DNA from: Flavobacterium azizsancarii
Lineage (GTDB): Bacteria; Bacteroidota; Bacteroidia; Flavobacteriales; Flavobacteriaceae
Length of the DNA: 64,000 nucleotides
Assembly (NCBI RefSeq): GCF_027980145.1
Contig: NZ_JAMZNK010000010.1
Location: 62,001-126,000 of the forward strand
Direction: 5' to 3'
In this document: positions 52,421 to 60,997 of the stretch, piece after piece
Layout of the letters: every line of letters begins with the position of its first letter
Numbering within the stretch: position 1 is the first letter of the stretch
The notes under the pieces: generated by a model
The model's database searches: none
Seen by the model: only the letters and a program-made list of their open reading frames with translations
What the model was told of the DNA's origin: nothing
Position numbers and translations under genes: made by a program

Positions 52421-53317
52421 ATGGCAACAGACGGAATAAAAATAATTGACGGAGACTTAGCACGAGATACCTACGAGCAAATAATGGATTTATATGATAG
52501 TGATGCAAGTACTGAAACCATTAAAAAAGAAATTCCTTTTATTAAAGAAGATTACGGAAAGGAAACCGATTTTTATCACGAAATATTTGTGACTTCTTAC
52601 GCACTTGCATTTTGGGAAATTGGAGAAATGACAGAAGATATTATTGAAGAAGTAAAACGAGTGATTGAATTAAAAGCCGGCGTTAAAGTATGGACAGAGG
52701 AATGTGATATAAACGAAGGTAAAAAAAGACAAAAAGAACTTGATAAACTTATAAAGAAGATTAGTCAACCCAATTTGAAAATTAGGAAAAGAAAAAAATA
52801 CAGATTAATTAAAAACCTTTATTTTCAACCTGACGACTTATTAACGTTTCAACTTTCAGACCAAAATTATTATGCCATAATCTGTGCAAAAATAACGCAA
52901 CATAGAGGACAATGCACGTATGATTTAGTTGCTACAACCTATAAAGGAAAAAATAAACCAACTGTTGAGGATTTGAAATCTTGCTTTATTGCAGGACAGA
53001 AAATTGGATCTGGTTATGACTGGAAAACAACTTTACTACAACAGCCAAACGTTGATGAAATTTGGGAATATGTGAATCGAGACAATTTTTTCTTCGGACT
53101 TTCTTATAGTTTGGTTACTCATAGAGATATGATTTCGTTCAAAGATAAGTTTGAAATTGTTGGTAAACTCAAAATAAAAGAGAGTTTTAAAAGAGATGCC
53201 GGATACGGATACGAATCTTCTTTTGATCGATTTGAAAAAATTTTTATAGACCTTGACAATCATATTACCATATTCAGAGAACAAAAATATCCCGTGTCTT
53301 TACTTTGTGAATTTTGA
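52421..53317 (+). CDS. Cytosolic protein of unknown function, acidic helical N-terminal domain
   Basis: The 298-residue protein has no signal peptide. The N-terminal part (1-110) is acidic and helical: MATDGIKIIDGDLARDTYEQ, then FYHEIFVTSYALAFWEIGEM. This recalls the small DUF4259-like domains, in which a G-I-k/x-D.d.A..... start is common, but the match is loose. A basic linker (KKISQPNLKIRKRKKYRLIK, about 110-130) is followed by a beta-rich C-terminal domain that contains PDDLLTFQLSDQNYYAIICA and LVATTYKGKNKPTVEDLK. The fold of the second part looks like a ligand- or protein-binding beta domain. It may be an immunity-like protein; no toxin is adjacent. It is convergent with the DUF3137 gene, with only 15 bases between the stops. 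Confidence 0.7.
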   Translation: MATDGIKIIDGDLARDTYEQIMDLYDSDASTETIKKEIPFIKEDYGKETDFYHEIFVTSYALAFWEIGEMTEDIIEEVKRVIELKAGVKVWTEECDINEGKKRQKELDKLIKKISQPNLKIRKRKKYRLIKNLYFQPDDLLTFQLSDQNYYAIICAKITQHRGQCTYDLVATTYKGKNKPTVEDLKSCFIAGQKIGSGYDWKTTLLQQPNVDEIWEYVNRDNFFFGLSYSLVTHRDMISFKDKFEIVGKLKIKESFKRDAGYGYESSFDRFEKIFIDLDNHITIFREQKYPVSLLCEF

Positions 53318-53332
53318 TTTTTATAAATTACC

Positions 53333-54289
53333 CTACTCCTTCCCCCAAATCCTGGTATTCAAATCCAGCTCATGAACAATATCATGCATAAACTGAACAA
53401 TCGAAAGATCATCTGTAAGTAAATCAGGAACTAAAAGCGAAGTATGAATAGGCGCTTCGAAGTAATTAGTGCTTAACGGGAAAGCGATATACATTTTTGA
53501 ACTTATAAACGAGATCGAAATTGTTTCCTTGGATTTGTTGTTTAGGTTCAGAATTCTTTCCATCATGGCGGGCGTTAAGATATATCTTGCCTCGATTTGA
53601 TTTCTCGAATACGTAACAAACTGATTATCAAAATCGGAATTTTCTAACTGTACAATTTCGGTATTTCCAAAACTAAAAACATTTTTAGAGAACCATGCGC
53701 CAACCGTATTCCCAAAACTTTTTGGACGAACGACTGTAGAAACCGTAAAATTTTTATTAAAATCAGCTACAAAAATAATTCCTTTAAAGATGTTATGCCA
53801 TTCCGTGCGTGTTCCATTTTTGGTTTGTGTTTCGGTTTTATATTCGGCATGCACTTCGGCAAATGAGAAAGAAGTTTTATCGACAGTTCCGGTTATTAAA
53901 TCCTGCGTTTTATAGCGATCCGGTTCTGTTGTAAAAAGATCCGAATTTATAAATTCATTTTCAGGAAGTCCGCTTTGAGGTATAAAAGTGAGGCTTTCGT
54001 TGATGTTTTTTAATGCCGTTGCCACAACATTCGTTTTATAAGATACTTTGTATTTTCGCGCATCACCATCGATCTGAAAAAGCATTACAATCCCAACAAT
54101 TATAGGAATCAAACTTAATATAAAAGCAACACTAGCAGCTCCCACAAGTAGGCCGCCCACGATAAGTACTACCGCAATCCCAAATACAGTATAACAAACA
54201 GTATAAGTCGACGCGATTTTTTTTCTGTCGACCTCTAATGTATTCAAAATCTCTTGTAAGGCTGGATTATTAGTGATTTCTGAATCCAT
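53333..54289 (-). CDS. DUF3137 membrane protein
   Basis: The 318-residue protein has two adjacent transmembrane helices near the N-terminus (about 28-50 and 53-70, YTVFGIAVVLIVGGLLVGAA onward) after a short helical start, and then a soluble C-terminal region with YKTNVVATALKNI, SFAEVHAEYKTETQTKNGTR, FKGIIFVADFNKNFTVSTVV and IEARYILTPAMMERILNL, all characteristic of DUF3137. DUF3137 has no assigned function. It is the second gene of a pair with LemA, as in other Bacteroidota; the LemA stop and this start share one base (TAATG), which indicates translational coupling. Confidence 0.9.
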   Translation of the reverse strand: MDSEITNNPALQEILNTLEVDRKKIASTYTVCYTVFGIAVVLIVGGLLVGAASVAFILSLIPIIVGIVMLFQIDGDARKYKVSYKTNVVATALKNINESLTFIPQSGLPENEFINSDLFTTEPDRYKTQDLITGTVDKTSFSFAEVHAEYKTETQTKNGTRTEWHNIFKGIIFVADFNKNFTVSTVVRPKSFGNTVGAWFSKNVFSFGNTEIVQLENSDFDNQFVTYSRNQIEARYILTPAMMERILNLNNKSKETISISFISSKMYIAFPLSTNYFEAPIHTSLLVPDLLTDDLSIVQFMHDIVHELDLNTRIWGKE

Positions 54290-54846
54290 TAATTATTAAA
54301 AAGTTCTTTTGCACTAATATTTTTACGTTCTTCTTCTGCCGTTGCCAAAACTTGAATTGGAGTATAACTCAGCATTCCTGCAAATAAATTGCCTGGAAAC
54401 ATCATAATAGCGTTATTAAAATCTGTAACTACAGCATTGTAAGTTCTTCTGGCTGCCGCAATTTGTTCTTCGCTTTCTGTCCAGGTCGTTTGCAAATTAG
54501 TAAAGCTTGAGTTCGCCTTTAGATCGGGATAATTCTCAACATTTACCATTAAACCTCTTACAGTAGTACTCAATTCAGCATCAAGACTGGCTTTTTCTGT
54601 ATCGCTAATCGCTCCGGAAGTTGCTTTGGCACGAAGCTCCACAATTTTAGTCAATGTACTTTGTTCGTAATTGGTATATTGTTTTACAATTTCAACCAAA
54701 TTCGGGATTAGATCAAAACGTTTTTTCAGCATTACATCGATTGCCGAAAAAGCATTCGTTACCTGATTTCTTTTTCCGATAAGTGAATTGTAATAAAATA
54801 TCCACAAAAATATAAAGATGATAATAATTGGTAATATGACAAACAT
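54289..54846 (-). CDS. lemA: LemA-family protein
   Basis: The 185-residue protein has one N-terminal transmembrane helix (residues about 2-20, FVILPIIIIFIFLWIFYYNS) followed by the LemA helical bundle. Family motifs are GKRNQVTNAFSAIDVMLKKR, FDLIPNLVEIVKQYTNYEQS, ENYPDLKANSSFTNLQTTW and ARRTYNAVVTDFNNAIMMFP. It ends with FAGMLSYTPIQVLATAEEER. LemA proteins are membrane-anchored coiled-coil proteins of unclear role, often encoded beside TPM-domain or DUF3137 proteins. Here LemA is the first gene of a two-gene operon with DUF3137. The identification is secure. Confidence 0.95.
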   Translation of the reverse strand: MFVILPIIIIFIFLWIFYYNSLIGKRNQVTNAFSAIDVMLKKRFDLIPNLVEIVKQYTNYEQSTLTKIVELRAKATSGAISDTEKASLDAELSTTVRGLMVNVENYPDLKANSSFTNLQTTWTESEEQIAAARRTYNAVVTDFNNAIMMFPGNLFAGMLSYTPIQVLATAEEERKNISAKELFNN

Positions 54847-55025
54847 GAATTTAGTTTTATTAGTTTGGTCAAATATAAATAAAAACGAAATAATACTACG
54901 TTTAATTTTGTAAACTAAATCTCACTTTTGAGAAATCTATAAATTTTCCTGAAACAAGAGCTGAAATTTACAACCTTAAGTTTTGGAAACCACGAAATTA
55001 CCTTAAAAAAATAAGAGGGCTCCTA

Positions 55026-55484
55026 TTAATCCTCTTCCACAAAATCTAATTCCCTATTTTTCCTGTTTCTAAAATAATTGATCAGAAATACGATAAAACC
55101 CGAAAAGAGATTCAATAAAATCATAAACAAAAAAAGCTGAAAACCTAATAAATTCCTACCTATAATCAGGTCTAATTTGGTAGATATTATCTGCTGATGA
55201 TTGTAAAATTGCCAATTCTCATAATCACTATAGTCATTAGAATTTCTATTTATTACTTTGAGAAACCAAGCGCATAGTACAAAAATGAATACCGATAGGA
55301 ATATCGATACTTTATGGTTTATATAATAAATAATACCAGAAAAAGTTGCGTTTGTAACAATACAAATAAGTAATACCGGCACAAAAAACATAGCAAACAT
55401 AACGGGAGAGCTAAAAAAAGCGATTATAGCCAGCATCACAATGACACTATTTGAAATTATAAATTGAATACCAAACTGTTTCAT
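55026..55484 (-). CDS. Small membrane protein of unknown function
   Basis: The 152-residue protein is hydrophobic with four likely transmembrane helices (about 10-30, 35-55, 57-76 and 112-135) and a polar loop of about 30 residues between the third and fourth helix (KVINRNSNDYSDYENWQFYN). The C-terminus is charged and acidic (RNRKNRELDFVEED). No family is recognised. It is on the minus strand between lemA and the DeoR-type regulator, with about 115-180 bases on each side, so it is probably its own transcript. Confidence 0.7.
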   Translation of the reverse strand: MKQFGIQFIISNSVIVMLAIIAFFSSPVMFAMFFVPVLLICIVTNATFSGIIYYINHKVSIFLSVFIFVLCAWFLKVINRNSNDYSDYENWQFYNHQQIISTKLDLIIGRNLLGFQLFLFMILLNLFSGFIVFLINYFRNRKNRELDFVEED

Positions 55485-55599
55485 TCTTTTTTAGCTGTAA
55501 TGGTTATACTGTTTCCCCGAAAATAAACTTCAAATATATCATTCTTTATTAAACTCAGGAATAGGATTGATTATTACCGCTGCAAAAAAACATATTTAG

Positions 55600-56349
55600 T
55601 TAAAACAAACGAGCACCGGCATCTGCAAAGTTTTTAATTCGGGGGCTTGTAGGACTCAACTCTGTTACTATGGCATCTATTCTATCAAGTCCGCAAACTT
55701 TATGAGGCATTTTGCCGTTGATCTTGTCTGAAGTTGCTAAAACAATAATCTTGTCTGAGGCGTTGATCATTTCTTTTTTGATGATCGAAACTTCATAACC
55801 CATTTCTGTAAGTCCCTGATTGACATCTAAACTACTTACGCCTATAAAACAAACATCAGCTTTGATTTTCGACAAAACCTGAACCACATCGATACCAACA
55901 GTTACCATTGCATTTTTTTGCAGTTTTCCACCTATAAAAATCAATTCAATATTAGGATGTTGTGACAATTGCATCGCGATAGGCAAACTATAGGTATATA
56001 TTGTAGCAGAGAAATCAATTGGAATGAGTTTACAAAACGACAAATTGGTGGTACCTCCTGTCATAATAATTACTTGACCTTCGCGTAAAAACGACAACGC
56101 TTTTTGGCCTACAATTATTTTTTTATCTTCATTGACGATATTGATATCAAATATATTACGCGACTTATCCTTTACCAGAAAGGCACCTCCATATACTTTT
56201 TCAATAAGTCCTTTGTTGTGCAATTCATTGAAATCCCTGCGAATTGTATCCTCAGAGATCTCTAATTCGAGAGCGAGATCGATCGTATTTACTTTATCGG
56301 CCTCTTTGAATTTATCCATGATAAATTGATGCCTTTCTTTTTTCAACAT
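55600..56349 (-). CDS. DeoR/GlpR-family sugar-phosphate-responsive regulator
   Basis: The 249-residue protein has an N-terminal DeoR-type winged helix, MLKKERHQFIMDKFKEADKV then TIDLALELEISEDTIRRDFN with the recognition helix SEDTIRRDFNELHNKGLIEK, and the family VYGGA turn. The C-terminal domain is the isomerase-like sensor with GQVIIMTGGTTNLSFCKLIP, ELIFIGGKLQKNAMVTVGID, DVCFIGVSSLDVNQGLTEMG and DKIIVLATSDKINGKM. Such regulators respond to phosphorylated sugars. Divergent to susC, it is the likely controller of the MurNAc-type locus, and a probable effector is MurNAc-6-phosphate or GlcNAc-6-phosphate. Two inverted-repeat sites lie between the two genes. Confidence 0.92.
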   Translation of the reverse strand: MLKKERHQFIMDKFKEADKVNTIDLALELEISEDTIRRDFNELHNKGLIEKVYGGAFLVKDKSRNIFDINIVNEDKKIIVGQKALSFLREGQVIIMTGGTTNLSFCKLIPIDFSATIYTYSLPIAMQLSQHPNIELIFIGGKLQKNAMVTVGIDVVQVLSKIKADVCFIGVSSLDVNQGLTEMGYEVSIIKKEMINASDKIIVLATSDKINGKMPHKVCGLDRIDAIVTELSPTSPRIKNFADAGARLF

Positions 56350-56379
56350 TTTCTTTTTTTAAACAAATATAAAAGATAA

Positions 56380-56393
56380 TGCATTATTATGCA
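56380..56393. promoter_or_regulatory. Probable DeoR-type operator, site 1
   Basis: TGCATTATTATGCA is an inverted repeat (TGCAT/ATGCA, 4-base spacer), flanked by GATAA on the left. It lies about 30 bases upstream of the regulator start, where binding would repress the regulator gene. Confidence 0.65.
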
Positions 56394-56463
56394 CGTTTTA
56401 ATTGAACAAATTTAAAAAATAGGAGTTTTATTATGAAATTTTTTTGATTTAAAACGATTATAA

Positions 56464-56477
56464 TGCGTTATTATGCA
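56464..56477. promoter_or_regulatory. Probable DeoR-type operator, site 2, and susC promoter region
   Basis: TGCGTTATTATGCA repeats site 1 with one change; it is preceded by ATAA and followed by TTATC, giving a longer near-palindrome than site 1. The distance from site 1 is 84 bp. A possible -7 box TATATTTC (56538-56545) and the susC ATG follow downstream. Confidence 0.65.
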
Positions 56478-56573
56478 TTATCAAACATTTTATTTTAAAA
56501 TATCGCACAAAATCGCATTAATTAAAAAAAATGTTTATATATTTCGGTTCTCTAACTAAACAAAAATTATAAA

Positions 56574-59500
56574 ATGAAAAAACTATTATTTATTTTATTT
56601 GGAATTATTTTGTTTGCGCAACCCATATTTGCCCAATCAAAAACCGTAACCGGTACAATTACAAGTGAATCTGACGGACTTTCTCTACCAGGAGTATCTG
56701 TTCTTATTGAAGGAACATCTAAAAGTACGGTAACAGATTTAGATGGAAAATTTAGCATCGCTGTAAACCAGAATGAAACACTGGTTTTTAGCTTCGTTGG
56801 ATTTGCTTCTAAAAAAGTTAAAATTTCAGCTAACTCCAGTGTAGTCAATCTTAAAATGGCAGAAGAGACGAACACACTTTCTGAAGTTGTTGTATTAGGA
56901 TCTACTGTGCGTGCTACTCGTAAAGAGTTAGGAAACGCAGTGACAAGCTTAAAAGGTGAAGATTTAGTAAAGGCGCAACCAGGCGGACTTTCTACAGCTT
57001 TGCAAGGTAAGATTGCCGGAGCTCAGGTTTCTCAAAACTCAGGTGATCCAGCAGGTGGTTTCAGCATCAAACTTAGAGGAACTTCTTCTATATTAGGTTC
57101 TTCTGACCCATTATATGTTATTGATGGTGTTGTTTTGAATAATGCAACTACAAACGTTACCAACCTGAATGTAACTTCCGGAAACTCTAATATGCAAATT
57201 GGTCAAAACAGATCGTCTGATATTAATCCTAACGACATCCAGAGTGTTGAAGTATTAAACGGAGGAGCCGCTGCAGCGATTTATGGCTCAAGAGCTGCAA
57301 ATGGTGTTGTTTTGATTACTACTAAAAAAGGTGTTGCAGGCGAAACTAAATATACTTTCTCTACTAGTGTAACCTCAAATCAAATTAGAAAAAAATTAGA
57401 CATGAATATGTCTGACAAACAATTTGTGAGTACTTCGCCAGCTTTGTTTCCTATCCAGGGCAATCCTGCAAGCGCAACTACTGTAAATGTATTGGGAAGA
57501 GATCTTGAAACCAGAACTACAAACGTTCAGCGATATGATTATCAAGATGATATTTTTACTACAGGTGTAGGAACTGACACTTACTTCTCTCTACAAGGCG
57601 GAGACGAAAAAACAAAATATTTTGCTTCGCTTGGTTATTTAGTAAACGAAGGAATTATAAAAAATACAGATTTTAAAAGAGCCGGTGCAAAAGTAAGATT
57701 GAAACATGACTTCAATTCGAAATTATCTGCTACTGTAGGATTGAATTATATTAATTCAGGCTCAAATGAAAAACCGGATGGAAACGTTTTCTGGAGTCCA
57801 ATAAACTCTATAAACATTACCAACAATACTTATGATATCAAACAAAAAGATGCCAACGGTAATTATTTAGCTGTTGATCCTAACAGGATTAATCCGCTTT
57901 CTATCATAGACGATTTTAAAATCAAACAAAATACAGACCGTATTATTACAGATTTACAATTGAACTATGTTCCGTTTAAAAACTTCAATGCCGATATGAT
58001 TTTTGGTTTAGACAATTACAACCAAAGAGGAAATGTATTTATCCCAAGATATACCTACACCGTTAACCCTGCTTATTATAATGATGGATATGTTTCTGAA
58101 GCAACTAACAGAGTAGTGCAATTCAATAATGATTTAAATTTAAGATACCTTTATAATATCAACTCAAACTGGAAAGCAACAACTTACGCGGGTTATAATG
58201 TACAAACTTACCGTGATAATTTCGTAGCGATTGAAGGACGTAACTTAAAACCATTTATCGAGACTATAAATGCTTTTAATACTTTAATTCCGGGTTCACC
58301 AAGTTCAAGCCAGTCAAAATACAATTTATGGGGTTACTACCTTCAGGAAACGATTGGTTATAAAGATAAATTATATCTGACTGTTGCCGGAAGACAAGAT
58401 GCTTCGACCATTTTCTCAAGCGATAACAGATCTCAGTTTTATCCAAAAGCAAGTTTGAGTTATGTACTTTCTGATGAAACATTCATGGAAAGCATTCATG
58501 ATGTAGTAAGCTCTGTAAGACTTAGAGGATCATGGGGTAAATCAGGAAGTTTAACAGCTATTAAACCTTATGCACGTTTTACCAATTATTCTACAGGAAC
58601 ACTTTTAGGAAACAGTACTTTTACTATCGAAGGTTTCAAACAAGGAAATTTAGATTTAAGACCAGAACAAAGTGTTACTTATGAAGTTGGTGGTGATTTT
58701 GGATTCATAAAAGATCGTTTAAACTTATCATTCAGTTATTATAATGCTGACATTGACGACTTATTGTTACCTGTTCAGTTAGCAGCTTCTGAAGGTGCTA
58801 CAAACACTATTAAAAACATTGGACAAATGAACAATAAAGGATTCGAATTGAATCTTAAATATGCGCTTATCCAAAAAGAAAACCTGCATCTTGATGTTTT
58901 TGTAAACTATAGCAGCAACAGAAATAAAGTAACAGGATTACCACAGCAACGTTTTAAATTAGACAGCAATTTAGCAGGAGCTCCTGTTTTTGTTGAAATG
59001 GATAAACCAGTTGGAATTTACTACGGTACTTATTTTGCAAGAAACACTGATGGAAGTTTATTGTTGACTGCTAACGGATATCCTCAAACTGAAAAAGGAG
59101 ACGTAAATACCGGAGTAGCACAAAGAGATGCTAACGGACAACCAACAGGAACGATTTTGAACAAACAAATTGGAAATCCAAATCCGGATTATATCATTTC
59201 GTTTGGGGCGAATTTAAACTACAAAAAATTCAGTTTATCTGTATTATTTGATGGTGTTCAGGGCGTAGATGTTTTTGATGCTGATTACAGAACAAGACAA
59301 GGTGTTGGTTCAGGAGCATTGGTTCAAAAAGAACTTAACGGAGAATTGCCTCGTGGATATATCTGGTCTGTTTATAATGTTGAAGAATTTAGAGTTGTTG
59401 ACGGAAGTTACCTGAAATTAAGAGAAGTTTCTTTGAGTTATTCTTTTGGAAAATTAAACAATTTCTTTAATGATTTAAGCATTACCGGAAGTGGTAGAAA

Positions 59501-59636
59501 CCTGATTTCATGGGATAAATTTACCAGTTTTGATCCTGAAACAAATTCAGGCGGACAATCTTCAGTTGCGAAATACAATTTTGGAACAGTGCCAATTCCT
59601 AGTTCATATTCATTGGCCGTTAAAGTTCAATTTTAA
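56574..59636 (+). CDS. SusC/RagA-family TonB-linked outer-membrane transporter
   Basis: The 1020-residue protein is the SusC-like partner of a nutrient uptake complex. It has a signal peptide (MKKLLFILFGIILFAQPIFA), a carboxypeptidase-like regulatory domain (about 22-100: VTGTITSESDGLSLPGVSVL, KSTVTDLDGKFSIAV, TLVFSFVGFASKKVKI), a plug domain (about 110-245, with SLKGEDLVKAQPGGLSTALQ, GTSSILGSSDPLYVIDGVVL and IYGSRAANGVVLITTKKG, the SusC hallmark), and a 22-strand barrel to a terminal LAVKVQF. With the SusD lipoprotein it should take muropeptides or sugars across the outer membrane, using TonB. It is the first gene of susC-susD-murQ-SSS-anmK and is divergent from the DeoR-type regulator. Confidence 0.95.
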   Translation: MKKLLFILFGIILFAQPIFAQSKTVTGTITSESDGLSLPGVSVLIEGTSKSTVTDLDGKFSIAVNQNETLVFSFVGFASKKVKISANSSVVNLKMAEETNTLSEVVVLGSTVRATRKELGNAVTSLKGEDLVKAQPGGLSTALQGKIAGAQVSQNSGDPAGGFSIKLRGTSSILGSSDPLYVIDGVVLNNATTNVTNLNVTSGNSNMQIGQNRSSDINPNDIQSVEVLNGGAAAAIYGSRAANGVVLITTKKGVAGETKYTFSTSVTSNQIRKKLDMNMSDKQFVSTSPALFPIQGNPASATTVNVLGRDLETRTTNVQRYDYQDDIFTTGVGTDTYFSLQGGDEKTKYFASLGYLVNEGIIKNTDFKRAGAKVRLKHDFNSKLSATVGLNYINSGSNEKPDGNVFWSPINSINITNNTYDIKQKDANGNYLAVDPNRINPLSIIDDFKIKQNTDRIITDLQLNYVPFKNFNADMIFGLDNYNQRGNVFIPRYTYTVNPAYYNDGYVSEATNRVVQFNNDLNLRYLYNINSNWKATTYAGYNVQTYRDNFVAIEGRNLKPFIETINAFNTLIPGSPSSSQSKYNLWGYYLQETIGYKDKLYLTVAGRQDASTIFSSDNRSQFYPKASLSYVLSDETFMESIHDVVSSVRLRGSWGKSGSLTAIKPYARFTNYSTGTLLGNSTFTIEGFKQGNLDLRPEQSVTYEVGGDFGFIKDRLNLSFSYYNADIDDLLLPVQLAASEGATNTIKNIGQMNNKGFELNLKYALIQKENLHLDVFVNYSSNRNKVTGLPQQRFKLDSNLAGAPVFVEMDKPVGIYYGTYFARNTDGSLLLTANGYPQTEKGDVNTGVAQRDANGQPTGTILNKQIGNPNPDYIISFGANLNYKKFSLSVLFDGVQGVDVFDADYRTRQGVGSGALVQKELNGELPRGYIWSVYNVEEFRVVDGSYLKLREVSLSYSFGKLNNFFNDLSITGSGRNLISWDKFTSFDPETNSGGQSSVAKYNFGTVPIPSSYSLAVKVQF

Positions 59637-59651
59637 TCAAATAAAAACATC

Positions 59652-60929
59652 ATGAAAAAAATATTCATCCCTATAGTTGCTTTTGCATCCCTTTTTGTTA
59701 GCTGCAACGAAGATTATTTAGACCCAACAAAACCGTCTCAGGAATTAGTTTTTGGATCCAGAGAAGGTATTATTGGTGCGGCAAACGGATTGCAACAGCT
59801 TTGGTCTGTAGACAGAACAAGCCCTGTTTACAATACCATTACCGGTAACGGATTTACAACAAAAGAACTCCGACTTATAAATGCAGGAAATGTTGACGAA
59901 GGTGAACTTTCTGTTGGTGGCGAGGTTCTTTCTACCAAAAATGCCGTAGTAAACAATCTATGGTCGCAATGTTTGGTGATTAAATCTGAATCTCAAAAAG
60001 TAATCGATCATATTGATGTTCTAACAGCCGAAACTGAAAGATCAAGTGTTCTTGTTCATGCTACTATTTTTAAGGCAATGGCGCTTACTACTCTTGTACA
60101 ATATTTTCAGAGTGTTCCGCTAAAAACGGCAAAAAATGCTACTTTCGATTCAAGAACTGATGTATTAAATGAGGCTATTAAGATATTAAAAGCAACAGAG
60201 CCTTTGCTGGATAAAGCAACTGGTGCACCAGGTTTAGTTAGCACACTTAATTATAAAAACACAGTTTATGCTCTTTTAGCCAGAACGTATTTAATGGTGG
60301 GAGACTATGATAACGCCATTGCTTATGCCGCTAAAGTTGATCTTGCTGCAAAATCAGTATTTGCTTTTGATCAAATAAGCCCTAACCCAATTGCTTATGT
60401 TTCGATCACGACTAATAACGTATTCCAACCAATAGATTTAACATTGGGATTACCAGCATCTTTAGCTCCTGCAAGTACTGACGGAAGATTGAATTTTTAC
60501 ATCAAACCGGGTTCAAACCCTACACTTGCAACTGGATTTTTTGATTCTAACATAAAACCAATCCCTGCTTATTTACCGGGAGAAATGACATTAATTACAG
60601 CGGAATCATATGCCCGAAAAGATAATTTACCTCAGGCAGTTATTGAATTAAATAAAGTTTTGACTAAAACTGCAGCGGCTGATGCTTACGGAATTGGAGC
60701 AAACCTTGCACCATATACCGGAGCAGTTACCAAACCTGCTATTTTGACTGAAATTTACAGAAACCGTTGTATCGAAATGTACATGTCCAGTTTAAAATTC
60801 GAAGACAGCAGAAGATTTGAGCGTCCTGCCGCCGGAACAACCGGAGCTGAGAGAAACCGTAACTGGTATCCTTATCCGGACTCTGAAAGAAACAACAATT
60901 CTAATACTCCGGCTGACCCAAAAATTTAA
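59652..60929 (+). CDS. SusD/RagB-family surface lipoprotein
   Basis: The 425-residue protein has a lipobox (FVSC, Cys18) followed directly by an acidic stretch (CNEDYLDPTKPSQELVFGSR), the type of signal that directs lipoproteins to the surface in Flavobacteria. The helical, TPR-like scaffold has FKAMALTTLVQYFQSVPLKT, TVYALLARTYLMVGDYDNAI and ILTEIYRNRCIEMYMSSLKF-EDSRRFERP, the classic SusD C-terminal signature. It is shorter than common members (about 500 residues), so its binding face may be reduced. It is 15 bases after susC, and the pair should form a lid-and-barrel complex. A terminator follows before murQ. Confidence 0.93.
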   Translation: MKKIFIPIVAFASLFVSCNEDYLDPTKPSQELVFGSREGIIGAANGLQQLWSVDRTSPVYNTITGNGFTTKELRLINAGNVDEGELSVGGEVLSTKNAVVNNLWSQCLVIKSESQKVIDHIDVLTAETERSSVLVHATIFKAMALTTLVQYFQSVPLKTAKNATFDSRTDVLNEAIKILKATEPLLDKATGAPGLVSTLNYKNTVYALLARTYLMVGDYDNAIAYAAKVDLAAKSVFAFDQISPNPIAYVSITTNNVFQPIDLTLGLPASLAPASTDGRLNFYIKPGSNPTLATGFFDSNIKPIPAYLPGEMTLITAESYARKDNLPQAVIELNKVLTKTAAADAYGIGANLAPYTGAVTKPAILTEIYRNRCIEMYMSSLKFEDSRRFERPAAGTTGAERNRNWYPYPDSERNNNSNTPADPKI

Positions 60930-60938
60930 GACCCTCCT

Positions 60939-60973
60939 AAAATCGGGGCATCCTGTTATGCCCCGATTTTTTA
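60939..60973 (+). terminator. Terminator hairpin inside the operon, between susD and murQ
   Basis: AAAATCGGGGCAT (60939-60951) pairs with ATGCCCCGATTTT (60958-60970), loop CCTGTT, followed by TT. It should stop part of the transcription from susCD. Confidence 0.8.
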
Positions 60974-60997
60974 TACTATAACCCCAATTTATTTGTT

